A stretch of DNA of 64,000 bases from DATARH01 sp035550515 (GTDB taxonomy: Bacteria > Pseudomonadota > Alphaproteobacteria > ATCC43930 > CGMCC-115725), in contig DASZOZ010000039.1 in NCBI GenBank assembly GCA_035550515.1, forward strand, positions 124,001 through 188,000. The letters are read 5' to 3'. Positions 29,893 through 39,000 of this stretch are shown piece by piece; positions within the stretch are counted from its first letter, which is position 1, and each line of letters begins with the position of its first letter. The position numbers and the translations under genes are program-made. The notes under the pieces are model-generated. The model did no database searches. It saw only the letters and a program-made list of their open reading frames with translations, and was not told the origin of the DNA.

Positions 29893-31614
29893 TCACGCCG
29901 CCAGCCGGCCCTTCAGCACCTGGCCGCCGGCGCGGCCGGTGGCCTGGCCGTTCTCGATCGCCACGACGCCGTTGACGATCGTCGCGGCGATGCCGTCGGC
30001 CTTTTGCACCAGGCGCCGCGCCCCGCCGGGCAGGTCGGTCTCGACCGTCGGCAGTTGCGGCTTCACATGCGCCTCGTCGAACACCACCAGATCGGCGGCG
30101 TAGCCGGTGCGGATCAGCCCGCGGCCCGCCAGCTCCCAGGCCGAGGCGTTGTCGAAGGTCAGCATCCGCACCGCCTCTTCGAGGGTGAATTGCTGCTTGC
30201 TGCGCACCCAGTACGACAGTAGATGCGTCTGCAGCGACGACCCCATCTCCTGACAGACATGCGCCCCGGAATCCGAGAAGGTGGCCAGGGTGCGCGGATG
30301 CTTCAGCAGGTTCAGCACATCCGCCGGCCGCTCGTTGACGATCGGCTGTACGAACATGCGGTTCTCGTCGTCGAGCGCCAGGTCGATGATCACCTCGACC
30401 GGGTGCTTGTTGTGGCGCCGCGACAGCTCGCCAATACTCGGATCGTCCCAGTTCACGGTCAGCATCGGGAACAGGTTGTCGTAGTCCGGCTTGCGCGGGT
30501 CGGTGGTCGCCGCGCCGCCGCCTTGCAGGGTGCGTTCGCGCGGTTTCATCGTCGCCTCCGCCGCCACGAGACGCGCGCGCGTTGCCGGGTCGCGCAGCCG
30601 CGCTTTCTGCTCGGGCAGGGGCAGCGTGCGGATTTCGCGCCATGCCGGCAGCACGTCGAACGGCAGGTACGATTTGAGCGAGAACACCGCATTGATCGAG
30701 CGCGTCGTCGCCTGGCCGTACATGCGGCCGCCCATCGCCACGGTCTCGTCCATGAAGCGGGTCTGGAAGTCCCATGGGTTGGGGTCGATGCCCTGCCTGG
30801 TGGCGAGCATGCCGAACATGATCGGCCGGCCCGTATCGAGCGCGATCTTGCGCAGCCGTTCGAGGCACGCCCTTTGCGCCGCGCCGCCGGAGATGTCCGG
30901 GCCGATCTGGAAGATGCCGGCATCCAGCCCGCCCATCACCCCGACGAGCCGCTCGATCTCCGCCCAGTCGGCGATGCGGCTGGCGACCGGTGTTTCGTCC
31001 GGTGTGACATGGGTCGTCGCCCGCGAGGTGGAAAAGCCGAGCGCGCCGGCCTTGAGCGCCTCGGCGACCGCATGCTCCATGCGTTTCAGGTCGTCCTCGC
31101 TCGCCTTTTCGTCGAGGCCGCGCCGGGCGCCCATCGCATACATGCGCAGCGCGGAGTGCCCGATATACATCCCGTAATTGAGGCCCTTGGGCAGCCGCTC
31201 GACGGTCGCGAGGTATTCGGGGAAGGTCTCCCAGGTCCAGTCGATGCCCTCCATCATCGCCTCGGTCGGGATGTCCTCGACCGCTGTCAGGCAGCGTGCG
31301 AACCACTCGCGGTCGGCCGGTTTGCACGGCGCCAGCGCAAAGCCACAATTGCCCATCACCACGCTGGTGACGCCGTGCCAGCACGAGCAGCTGCCCAACG
31401 GGTCCCAATTGACCTGCGCGTCCATATGCGTGTGGCCGTCGATAAAGCCGGGCGCGACGATCAGGCCGTCGGCGTCGACGACCCGCTCCGCCGGCTCGCG
31501 GATGCGGCCGATCTGCACGATGCGGCCGTCCTTGACGCCGACATCGGCGCGGTAGCGGGGCAGCCCCGAGCCGTCGATCACGGTGCCGTTCTTGACGAGT
31601 AGATCGAGCGCCAT
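29893..31614 (-). CDS. N-acyl-D-amino-acid deacylase-type amidohydrolase
   Basis: A 573-residue amidohydrolase superfamily member. The metal-binding HxH is His61/His63 in GFIDGHTHMDAQ, WHGVTSVVMGNCGFALAP supplies the D-aminoacylase-type Cys, and FSDSGAHVCQEMGS carries the catalytic Asp region. The C-terminus ends ADLVVFDEAHV and ATIVNGVVAIENGQAT as in D-aminoacylases and dihydropyrimidinase relatives. Likely a zinc hydrolase of an N-acyl amino acid or a cyclic amide; substrate unknown. ATG at 31614 matches the family start MALDLLVKNGTVIDGSG; the frame extends to 31689. It may form a catabolic set with the S9 peptidase 85 bp upstream on the same strand. Confidence 0.87.
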   Translation of the reverse strand: MALDLLVKNGTVIDGSGLPRYRADVGVKDGRIVQIGRIREPAERVVDADGLIVAPGFIDGHTHMDAQVNWDPLGSCSCWHGVTSVVMGNCGFALAPCKPADREWFARCLTAVEDIPTEAMMEGIDWTWETFPEYLATVERLPKGLNYGMYIGHSALRMYAMGARRGLDEKASEDDLKRMEHAVAEALKAGALGFSTSRATTHVTPDETPVASRIADWAEIERLVGVMGGLDAGIFQIGPDISGGAAQRACLERLRKIALDTGRPIMFGMLATRQGIDPNPWDFQTRFMDETVAMGGRMYGQATTRSINAVFSLKSYLPFDVLPAWREIRTLPLPEQKARLRDPATRARLVAAEATMKPRERTLQGGGAATTDPRKPDYDNLFPMLTVNWDDPSIGELSRRHNKHPVEVIIDLALDDENRMFVQPIVNERPADVLNLLKHPRTLATFSDSGAHVCQEMGSSLQTHLLSYWVRSKQQFTLEEAVRMLTFDNASAWELAGRGLIRTGYAADLVVFDEAHVKPQLPTVETDLPGGARRLVQKADGIAATIVNGVVAIENGQATGRAGGQVLKGRLAA

Positions 31615-31699
31615 CGCCGCCGTCTCCCTTGATGTGCGGCCGCCAGGATCGCGGCACCGCTCGGGCAAAGTCAACCGGCGGTACGGCATGTGAGCCGCC

Positions 31700-33625
31700 T
31701 CAAAAGCTCAGCCGGGTCTTGAAGACGAGCCCGGCGTAGAAATAGAGCTCGGCGTCGAGCGCGCGCTTGATGTTTTCGGCGCGGCGGAAGCCGTGCTGCT
31801 CGCCCGCGAACAGCAGATAGCCGCACGGGATGCCGCGGCAGCGGAGGGCGTCGACCATCATCTCGGTCTGGTTCGGCGGGACGATGCGGTCGTCCGCACC
31901 CTGGAAGAAGATCACCGGGCAGTCGAGCCCATCGACATGGCTGAGCGGCGAGCGCTCGGCATAGAGGTCGGCCCGCTCGGGGTAGGGGCCGATCAGCCAG
32001 TCGAGATAACGGCTCTCGAATTTATGCGTATCGCGGGCGAGGGCGGCGACGTCGCTGACCCCGTAATAGCTGGCCCCACCCTTGAACACGTCGCGCCCGG
32101 CCAGCGCCGCCAGCACCGTATAGCCGCCGGCGCTGCCGCCGGTGATCACCATGCGCTCCGCATCGGCCAGGCCCTGTGCCGCGGCATGGCGCGCGGCATT
32201 GACGCAATCGTCGACATCGACGACGCCCCACTGGCCCTTCAGCCGCTCCCGATAGGCCCGGCCGTAACCGGTGCTGCCGCCGTAATCGACATCGAGCACC
32301 GCGATGCCGCGGCTGGCCCAATACTGGATGCCCAGGCTGAGGCTCGACGAAGCGGACGAGGTCGGGCCGCCATGGCACTTGACGACGAGCGGCGGCCTTT
32401 CCTGCGGCGGTCCGGCACAATCCGAATTATGCGGCGCGTAGTAATTGGCGAAGGCGGTGCGCCCGTTTTCGGTCGGGAATTCGAGGTGTTGCGCGGCGGT
32501 GAAATAGCGCTGCAAGGCGGGGTCGGCGGCACTGGTCGAGGATTGGCGCAGGATATCGACCGAGCCCGTCTCCGGGTCGATCACCGCGATCGCGCCGGGA
32601 CCGGTCGGCGAGCCGACACCGCAGACGATTTTGCCGGCGCCGGCCTGGCGGCAAACCGTCTTGAGCGAGCCGAATTCGGAAAACGCCAGATCGAGCGGCG
32701 TGAGCTTGCCGCTGTCGATCTCCAGCCGGGCGAGCCGGGTCCGGCCGCCTTCGCCGTAGGTGCAGACAAGATGGGCGACCGACAGGAAGGCATAGCTCGA
32801 CTGGCCGAACACCCATTGCGCCGGACAGAAATCCGCCGGGTAGGGGCAGACCGGCCGCACCGCGCCGCCACGACCCGCATCGCAGCGGTAGAGGTTCCAC
32901 CAGCCGTTGCGGTCGGAGATCAGATACAGCATGCCGTCGGGCGACCATTGCGGCTGGGCGACCGACTCGTTGTCCCCGCCGGCGAGCTTGCGAGGGGTGG
33001 ACAGGCTGCCGTCGACGGCGATGTCGCCGACCCAGAGCTCGGTCCCTACCCAGGGCATGTTGGGATGGTTCCAACCGAGCCATGCCAGTTGCCGCCCGTC
33101 CGGCGACAGGCGCGGCGCGGCATAGAAATCGCTGCCCTCGACCAGCACCTGTCCGGGATTGGCGGCGGCCAGGTCGACCGCGACGATCGCATTGTCGACC
33201 CGCTCGCCGGAATGCGCTTCGCGCACGCCGATCCAGCGATTGCGGGCCGCATCGATGATGCCGTCGGCGTAGCGCCAGCGCGTGCCGTCGCCCGGTTCGG
33301 GCGTCAACGGCTGCGGTGCGCCCCCCGGCGGCTGGCGGTACAGCCGCTGGTCGCCGAAATTGCTGAAATAGACCGTGCCGCGATGCACCGTCACCGCGCC
33401 GCCGCCATATTCGTGGACGCGGGTGCGCACATTGTAGGGCGCCGGCGTCACGTCGCCGCCGTCCTTCCGCACCAGCACGTTCCGGCCGCCTTCGCTCGGC
33501 CGGCTCTCCGTCCAATAGATATCGGCGCCATCGACCGTGACGCCGCCCAGCCCCACCGTCTCGGCAACGATCAGGTCGGAGGTGATCGGCGATCTCCACG
33601 CACCGTAGGGCAGGGTTTCGGGCAT
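31700..33625 (-). CDS. S9-family prolyl oligopeptidase/dipeptidyl aminopeptidase
   Basis: A 641-residue serine peptidase. The N-terminal 370 residues form a beta-propeller with repeated blades (for example DGTRWRYADGIIDAARNRWIG and PQWSPDGMLYLISDRNGWWN). The C-terminal alpha/beta hydrolase domain has the nucleophile Ser498 in ITGGSAGGYTVLAALAGRD, Asp in FQGADDRIVPPNQTE and His in FAGEQHGFRRAENIKRALD. No signal peptide is visible, so it probably trims peptides in the cytoplasm. ATG at 33625 gives MPETLPYGAWRSPITSD, typical of the family. It is upstream of and co-oriented with the amidohydrolase. Confidence 0.9.
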   Translation of the reverse strand: MPETLPYGAWRSPITSDLIVAETVGLGGVTVDGADIYWTESRPSEGGRNVLVRKDGGDVTPAPYNVRTRVHEYGGGAVTVHRGTVYFSNFGDQRLYRQPPGGAPQPLTPEPGDGTRWRYADGIIDAARNRWIGVREAHSGERVDNAIVAVDLAAANPGQVLVEGSDFYAAPRLSPDGRQLAWLGWNHPNMPWVGTELWVGDIAVDGSLSTPRKLAGGDNESVAQPQWSPDGMLYLISDRNGWWNLYRCDAGRGGAVRPVCPYPADFCPAQWVFGQSSYAFLSVAHLVCTYGEGGRTRLARLEIDSGKLTPLDLAFSEFGSLKTVCRQAGAGKIVCGVGSPTGPGAIAVIDPETGSVDILRQSSTSAADPALQRYFTAAQHLEFPTENGRTAFANYYAPHNSDCAGPPQERPPLVVKCHGGPTSSASSSLSLGIQYWASRGIAVLDVDYGGSTGYGRAYRERLKGQWGVVDVDDCVNAARHAAAQGLADAERMVITGGSAGGYTVLAALAGRDVFKGGASYYGVSDVAALARDTHKFESRYLDWLIGPYPERADLYAERSPLSHVDGLDCPVIFFQGADDRIVPPNQTEMMVDALRCRGIPCGYLLFAGEQHGFRRAENIKRALDAELYFYAGLVFKTRLSF

Positions 33626-33648
33626 GCTTAGCCTCGGTTTGTTCCGAC

Positions 33649-33735
33649 GGAAGCCGGAGCCCGTCCGTCAACCGCTTCTGCATCGGCGGGGTGGGTACCG
33701 GCTTCCGCCGGTACGAAAGGGACGGGCTGCCTCTT
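33649..33735. repeat. Second type of dispersed inverted repeat
   Basis: GTACCGGCTTCCGCCGGTAC (33695-33714) is a hairpin with 8-bp arms and a four-base loop. GGAGCCCGTCC to its left and GGGACGGGCTGCC to its right extend the symmetry. The type differs from the CGGGCTCGACCCGG family. It lies in the 137-bp gap between the Gfo/Idh gene and the S9 peptidase. Confidence 0.65.
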
Positions 33736-33762
33736 CGTCCGGCAGGGGGGCTCTCCCATCCG

Positions 33763-34728
33763 TCAGACCGCCTGCGTCACCACGCCGGTGCGGACGGCGT
33801 CGGCGATCGCGACGAAGGTGTCGGTGACGGCGGCGATCCGCTCCGGCGGCACCGGGTAGGGGGCGCGGCCGTCGACGGCGTCGGCGAACGCCTCCAGGTT
33901 CACCCGCACGGTTTCGACCTTCGGGTAGCGCAAGCGCAGCGGCTCGGCCCCGCTCTTGCGGATGACGATGTCGTTGAGGCCGACGGCCTCGGCCGAGCCG
34001 TTGCGGCCGAAGACGTGAAGCCGCAGGAAATTCGGCGTCGAGCGCACGCAGGCGAGCGTGCCGCCCGCACCGCTCACGAATTCCAGCAGCACCGACAGGC
34101 TGTCCCACGGGTCCGGCCCGGGTTTCAGCGACAGGAGGCGCGCGTGCACGCGCTTGACCGGGCCGGCGACCTGCATCATCGCGTCGAGCAGATGGATGCC
34201 GGTGCCGGTCATGCCGCCCGCGGGCGATTCCTCGGGCTCGTCGCGCCAGGCGGCAAACCCGGCGGCGACCTCGTTGGAGAAATTGCCCTCGACATGGATG
34301 AGCGGCCCCAATTCGCCGCTCTCGGCCAGCTTGATGACCTCGGCGATCGACGAAAAATAGCGCTTGTCGGTGCCGATGCCGAGCACCACGCCGGCGTCGC
34401 GGCAGGCGTTGACGGCGCGCGCGGCGCCGTCGCGGGTCAAGGCGAGCGGCTTCTCGCAGAACACGTGCTTGCCGGCTTGGGCGGCGGCGGCGATCTCGTC
34501 GACATGCCTGGTGTGCGGCGTCGCCAGCACGACGGCCTTGACGGTCTTGTCGGCCAACGCCGCCGCGAAACCGCCGGCCAGCAGGTGCTGGGTTTCAAGA
34601 AAGCCGCGATGCTGCGCCGGGTCGCGGCTGACCGCGCGGGTGAAGCGGATCTTGTCGCTCTTGCCCTGCACCGCCTCGACCAGGGTCTTGCCCCAGCGGC
34701 CCAGGCCGACGATTGCCGCATCGATCAT
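33763..34728 (-). CDS. Gfo/Idh/MocA-family NAD(P)-dependent oxidoreductase
   Basis: A 321-residue protein with the N-terminal Rossmann opening MIDAAIVGLGRWGKTLVEAV, VVLATPHTRHVDEIAAAAQA and the family motif GKHVFCEKPLALT, in which Lys of EKP is catalytic. The C-terminal half is the alpha/beta dimerisation domain, with GGMTGTGIHLLDAMMQVAGP. Such enzymes act on sugars, inositols or related cyclic substrates with NAD(P); the substrate is not evident. It is divergent from the dioxygenase gene at 34775, and the 46-bp gap must hold both start regions. Confidence 0.89.
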   Translation of the reverse strand: MIDAAIVGLGRWGKTLVEAVQGKSDKIRFTRAVSRDPAQHRGFLETQHLLAGGFAAALADKTVKAVVLATPHTRHVDEIAAAAQAGKHVFCEKPLALTRDGAARAVNACRDAGVVLGIGTDKRYFSSIAEVIKLAESGELGPLIHVEGNFSNEVAAGFAAWRDEPEESPAGGMTGTGIHLLDAMMQVAGPVKRVHARLLSLKPGPDPWDSLSVLLEFVSGAGGTLACVRSTPNFLRLHVFGRNGSAEAVGLNDIVIRKSGAEPLRLRYPKVETVRVNLEAFADAVDGRAPYPVPPERIAAVTDTFVAIADAVRTGVVTQAV

Positions 34729-34774
34729 CTGCTGTCATCCTCGCGAAACGCCGGCCCATGCGCGGAGAGCTTAC

Positions 34775-35626
34775 ATGACTTACCGCACGATCACGGTAAA
34801 CCGTATTTCCGGGGCGCTCGGCGCCGAGATTTCCGGCGTCGACCTGTCGCAAACGCTCGACGACGCGGTGATCGGCGAAATCCGCCAGGCGCTCGTCGAG
34901 AATTGCGTGATCTTTTTCCGCGACCAGCGCCTGACGCCCGCGCAGCATCTCGCCTTTGGCCGGCGGTTCGGCGAGTTGCAGGTCCACGATTTTGTCGAAG
35001 GCATGGCGGACAACGAGGAAATCCTCGAAGTCCGCAAGGAAGCGGACGAAATGCGCAATTTCGGCGGCGGCTGGCACAGCGATGTGAGCTATCTCGAAAA
35101 GCCGGCGCTCGGTTCGGTGCTTTACGCGCATGAGGTGCCGGCCTATGGCGGCGACACGATGTTCGCCAACCAGTATCTGGCCTACGAGACCCTGTCGGAC
35201 GGTCTGAAGGACATGCTCGGTGAGATGCGGGCGATGCACAGCGCGCGCAAATCCTACGGGCTCTATGCGCCGCGCGCCGCCGACAAGGGCAAGCGGTCGA
35301 TGAACATCCGCTTTACCGACGAGGCGCATGCCGAGGTCGACCACCCGGTGGTGCGCCGCCATGTCGAGAGCGGCCGAAAATGCCTTTACGTGCACGGCGG
35401 TTTCACCACGCGCTTCCAGGACATGACCGAGGAGGAAAGCGCGCCGCTGCTCAATTACCTTTACCGCCACGCGGTGCGGCCCGAGTTCACCTGCCGCTTT
35501 CGCTGGGAGAGGGGCTCGATCGCCTTCTGGGACAATCGCTGCGTCCAGCACAACGCGATCAACGACTACCACGGCCAGCGCCGCGTCATGCATCGCGTGA
35601 CGATCGAGGGCGAACGGCCGGTTTAG
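34775..35626 (+). CDS. TauD/TfdA-family Fe(II)/2-oxoglutarate dioxygenase
   Basis: A 283-residue dioxygenase with a textbook TauD layout. The N-terminal ISGALGAEISGVDLSQTL is followed by CVIFFRDQRLTPAQHLAFGR, iron ligands His101 and Asp103 in GGGWHSDVSYLEKP, and distal His259 in FWDNRCVQHNAINDYHGQRR, with nearby arginines for 2-oxoglutarate. Relatives act on taurine, 2,4-D and alkyl sulfates; the substrate is unknown here. The frame is open to 34364 but homology starts at ATG 34775, preceded by GGAGAGC. It is first of a plus-strand run with alcohol dehydrogenase, VOC protein and acyl-CoA synthetase. Confidence 0.92.
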   Translation: MTYRTITVNRISGALGAEISGVDLSQTLDDAVIGEIRQALVENCVIFFRDQRLTPAQHLAFGRRFGELQVHDFVEGMADNEEILEVRKEADEMRNFGGGWHSDVSYLEKPALGSVLYAHEVPAYGGDTMFANQYLAYETLSDGLKDMLGEMRAMHSARKSYGLYAPRAADKGKRSMNIRFTDEAHAEVDHPVVRRHVESGRKCLYVHGGFTTRFQDMTEEESAPLLNYLYRHAVRPEFTCRFRWERGSIAFWDNRCVQHNAINDYHGQRRVMHRVTIEGERPV

Positions 35627-35651
35627 CCGCGAGGCCATGGCGGAGAAGGAC

Positions 35652-36764
35652 ATGGCGGGCCGCTCTTTCCGCGCGGCGGTGCTGCACGAGCCGCGCACCC
35701 CGCTCACGATCGAGACGATCACGGCGGCGGCGTTGAAACCGGGCGACGTGCTGGTGAAGATCATGGCGGCGGGGCTGTGCCACACCGACCTCGAGGTCAT
35801 CGAAGGGTCGCTGCGCTACCCGATGCCGATCGTCCTCGGCCACGAGGCGGCGGGCGTGGTCGCGGAGATCGGCCCGCAAACTGAAGGCGTCGCGGTCGGC
35901 GACCACGTGATCCTGTCGTGGAACCCGCATTGCGGGCATTGCTTCTATTGCGACCGCGATCTGCCGATCCTGTGCGAGACCTATCTCGCCCATGGGCCGC
36001 AGGCGGTGGCGTTCGACGGTGAAAGCCGTCTGGCCCGCGGTGACGGCGGCGCGCTGAAGCAGCTGATGTTTCTCGGCGCCTTCGCCGAGTACTGCGTCGT
36101 CCCGGCCGAGCAGGCGATCGCCGTGCCGCGGGAATTGCCGTTCGACCGCGCCTGTCTGATCGGCTGCGGGGTGATGACCGGGGTCGGCGGCGCGCTCAAT
36201 GTCGCGTCGATCGAATATGGCGGCGTCGCGATGGTGATCGGCTGCGGTGCGGTGGGCCTGTCGGCGGTGCAGGGCGCCCGGCTCGCCGGTGCCGGGGAGG
36301 TCATCGCCGTCGATCTCGACGATGCGAAGCTGGCGCTGGCGCGGAAGCTGGGCGCGACGGTGCTGGTCAATGCCCGGCGCGAGGATGCGATCGCCGTCGC
36401 CAAGGCCAGGAGCGGCGGGCGCGGCGTCGATACCGTGCTGGAGGCGGCGGGCAGTCCGGCCGCCTTCGGGCTCAGCGTCGAGGCGGTGCGGCCCGGCGGC
36501 GAGGTGATCTGGCTCGGCAAGACCGATGTCACCGCCGAAATCGGGTTCCGCTGGGGCGCGCTGATGGGCGAGAAGCGCATCCGCCGGTCGAGCTACGGCG
36601 GGGCACGGCCGGCGCGCGACTTTCCGATGCTGGCGCGGGCCTATCTCGACGGCCGGCTGCATCTCGACGAGCTGATCACCCGCCGCATCACGCTCGACGA
36701 GATCAACGCCGGCTTCGCGGCGTTGAAAGCCGGCGAGGCGATCCGCAGCGTGGTGGTGTTTTAG
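35652..36764 (+). CDS. Zinc-dependent class III-like alcohol dehydrogenase
   Basis: A 370-residue MDR-family dehydrogenase. Catalytic zinc ligands are Cys43 and His44 region (AGLCHTDLEV) and GHEAAGVV, the structural zinc loop is CGHCFYCDRDLPILC, and the NAD-binding AMVIGCGAVGLSAVQGARLAG is clear. The arrangement resembles NAD-dependent benzyl or aryl alcohol and class III-type enzymes. I prefer ATG at 35652, because GGAGAAGGAC stands immediately before it, over the ATG at 35637. It follows the dioxygenase by 25 bp and likely oxidises an alcohol or hemiacetal generated in the same pathway. Confidence 0.9.
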   Translation: MAGRSFRAAVLHEPRTPLTIETITAAALKPGDVLVKIMAAGLCHTDLEVIEGSLRYPMPIVLGHEAAGVVAEIGPQTEGVAVGDHVILSWNPHCGHCFYCDRDLPILCETYLAHGPQAVAFDGESRLARGDGGALKQLMFLGAFAEYCVVPAEQAIAVPRELPFDRACLIGCGVMTGVGGALNVASIEYGGVAMVIGCGAVGLSAVQGARLAGAGEVIAVDLDDAKLALARKLGATVLVNARREDAIAVAKARSGGRGVDTVLEAAGSPAAFGLSVEAVRPGGEVIWLGKTDVTAEIGFRWGALMGEKRIRRSSYGGARPARDFPMLARAYLDGRLHLDELITRRITLDEINAGFAALKAGEAIRSVVVF

Positions 36765-36812
36765 GCCGCGCCCGCCGCGCCGGCTGGCGACGGCTCGCAA
36801 CGACATGAGGCG

Positions 36813-37172
36813 ATGATGATCACCGCGCTCAGTGCCGTCACCCTGGCGACAGCCGACATGGCCGCGTCGGTGCGGTTCTATCGGCTGTGCGGGTTCGAGA
36901 TGCTGTATGGCGGCGAGACCGCGGGTTTCACCAGCTTTCGCGCCGGCGGCGGCTATCTCAACGTCATCGCCCAGCCGGCCGAGGTGACGTGGTGGGGCCG
37001 CGCGATCTTTTACGACGACGATGTCGACGGCCTTTACCGGCGCCTAGTCGCGGCCGGCATCCGCCCGCAGGCGCCGCCGCGCGACGCGCCCTGGGGCGAG
37101 CGCTTCTTTCATGTGACCGACCCCGACGGCCACGAGATCAGCTTTGCCTGGCCGCTCGCCGCCACTTCGTAA
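36813..37172 (+). CDS. VOC (glyoxalase/bleomycin-resistance fold) protein
   Basis: A 119-residue vicinal-oxygen-chelate protein. LATADMAASVRFYRLCGFEM opens the fold, GRAIFYDDDVDGLYRRLVAA is the central strand-helix, and the C-terminal FHVTDPDGHEISFAWPL contains the metal-binding Glu. Such single-domain proteins are lyases, isomerases or dioxygenases of small molecules; no specific role can be assigned. It lies between the alcohol dehydrogenase and the acyl-CoA synthetase, on the same strand with short gaps, so it probably belongs to the same unit. Confidence 0.87.
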   Translation: MMITALSAVTLATADMAASVRFYRLCGFEMLYGGETAGFTSFRAGGGYLNVIAQPAEVTWWGRAIFYDDDVDGLYRRLVAAGIRPQAPPRDAPWGERFFHVTDPDGHEISFAWPLAATS

Positions 37173-37244
37173 TCGAGTTTCGCTTTCCCGTTCACATCGG
37201 CGGAGCGTTCTGGTTCCCTAGCGGGGTTCCGCGGGAGGAGACCG

Positions 37245-38933
37245 ATGCCACTGCCGAGTTATGTTCACGGCGCGAGCGCCGTTCCGCTGATCGGCGAGAC
37301 GATCGGCGGGCATTTCGACCGCATCGTCGAGCGTTTTCCCGACCGCGATGCGCTGATCGTGCGCCACCAGAACATCCGCTGGGATTACCGCGAATTGCGG
37401 CGCGCGGTGGACGCGTTTGCCGCCGGGCTCGTCGCGCTCGGCCTCAAACCGGGTGAGCGCATCGGCATCTGGTCGCCCAACAATGCCGAATGGGTGATTA
37501 CCCAGTTCGCCACCGCCAAGGCCGGGCTGATCCTCGTCAACATCAACCCGGCCTACCGGCTCGCCGAGCTCGAATACGCGCTCAACAAGGCCGGGTGCAC
37601 GGCGCTCATCACCGCGGCGCGCTTCAGGTCGAGCGACTATATCGGGATGCTGCGGGAACTGGCGCCCGAACTGGCGCATGCCGCGCCCGGCAATCTCCAC
37701 GCCGCCAAGCTGCCCGACCTGCGCCTCGTCATCACCATCGGCGGCGAGACGCATACCGGCATGGTGCCTTTTGGCGATGTCGCAAAGCTGGGCGGCGATG
37801 CGGAGCACCGCCGTCTCGCCGCGCTCGCCGAGACCCTGCAATTCGACGAGCCGATCAACATCCAGTTCACCAGCGGCACCACGGGCTTCCCCAAGGGCGC
37901 GACGCTGACCCACCACAACATCCTCAACAACGGCTTCTTTATCGCCAAGGCGATGAGATTCACCGAGCACGACCGGCTGTGCATCCCGGTGCCGCTCTAT
38001 CATTGCTTCGGCATGGTGCTGGGCAACCTCGCCTGCCTGACGCATGGCGCGGCGATGGTCTATCCGAGCGAGGCGTTCGAGCCGCTGGCGACGCTGGAGG
38101 CGGTCGAGGCCGAACGGTGCACCGCGCTGCACGGCGTGCCGACGATGTTCATCGCCGAGATGGACCACCCGGAGTTTCGCCGCTTCGACCTGCAATCGCT
38201 GCGCACCGGCATCATGGCGGGCAGCCCGTGCCCGATCGAGGTCATGAAGCGTGCGGTCGACCAGATGCACCTGTCGCAGATCACCATCGCCTACGGCATG
38301 ACCGAAACCAGTCCGGTGAGCTTCCAGTCGTCGACCGACGACCCGCTCGAACGCCGCGTCTCGACCGTCGGCCGCATCTTCCCGCATACCGAGGTCAAGA
38401 TCGTCGATATCGAGGGCCGGGTCGTGCCGCGCGGCACCCCGGGAGAATTATGGACGCGCGGCTATTGCGTGATGCTCGGCTATTGGAACGACCCCGAGCG
38501 CACGGCCGAAGCGATCGACCGCGCCGGCTGGATGAAGACCGGCGATCTCGCGACGCTCGACGACGAGGGTTATTGCAACATCGTCGGCCGAATCAAGGAC
38601 ATGGTGATCCGCGGCGGCGAGAACATCTATCCGCGCGAGATCGAGGAGTTCCTCTATCGCCACCCCAAGGTCCAGGACGTGCAGGTGGTCGGCGTGCCCG
38701 ACACGCGTTACGGCGAGGAGCTTTGCGCGTGGGTCAAGCTGCGCGAGGGCGAGCGGGCGACGCCCGAGGACATCCAGGAATTCTGCAAAGGCCAGATCGC
38801 CCATTACAAGATCCCGCGCTACATCAAATTCGTCGACGGCTTCCCGATGACCGTCACGGGGAAGATCCAGAAATTCCTGATGCGCGAGGAAATGATCCGC
38901 GAACTGGGCCTGGCCGAGCAGAAGACGGCGTGA
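37245..38933 (+). CDS. AMP-forming fatty-acid/aryl acyl-CoA synthetase
   Basis: A 562-residue ANL-superfamily ligase. The ATP-binding P-loop FTSGTTGFPKGA is at residues 208-219, with AYGMTETSPVSFQSSTDD, GYWNDPERTAEAIDRAGWMK and the GDLATLDDEGYCNIVGRIKD hinge, and the C-terminal catalytic Lys region MTVTGKIQKFLMREEM. It activates a carboxylic acid as acyl-adenylate and transfers it to CoA. The GGVP-like pocket suggests medium or long acyl substrates, but this is weak. ATG at 37245 has GCGGGAGGAGACCG just upstream. It precedes the enolase-superfamily gene by 67 bp. Confidence 0.93.
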   Translation: MPLPSYVHGASAVPLIGETIGGHFDRIVERFPDRDALIVRHQNIRWDYRELRRAVDAFAAGLVALGLKPGERIGIWSPNNAEWVITQFATAKAGLILVNINPAYRLAELEYALNKAGCTALITAARFRSSDYIGMLRELAPELAHAAPGNLHAAKLPDLRLVITIGGETHTGMVPFGDVAKLGGDAEHRRLAALAETLQFDEPINIQFTSGTTGFPKGATLTHHNILNNGFFIAKAMRFTEHDRLCIPVPLYHCFGMVLGNLACLTHGAAMVYPSEAFEPLATLEAVEAERCTALHGVPTMFIAEMDHPEFRRFDLQSLRTGIMAGSPCPIEVMKRAVDQMHLSQITIAYGMTETSPVSFQSSTDDPLERRVSTVGRIFPHTEVKIVDIEGRVVPRGTPGELWTRGYCVMLGYWNDPERTAEAIDRAGWMKTGDLATLDDEGYCNIVGRIKDMVIRGGENIYPREIEEFLYRHPKVQDVQVVGVPDTRYGEELCAWVKLREGERATPEDIQEFCKGQIAHYKIPRYIKFVDGFPMTVTGKIQKFLMREEMIRELGLAEQKTA

Positions 38934-39000
38934 TGCGGAGCGAAGCGGAGCCTCGCAGGACGCAACGTCCCGAATCCAGCTGCCAATTGGGGGAAAGCAC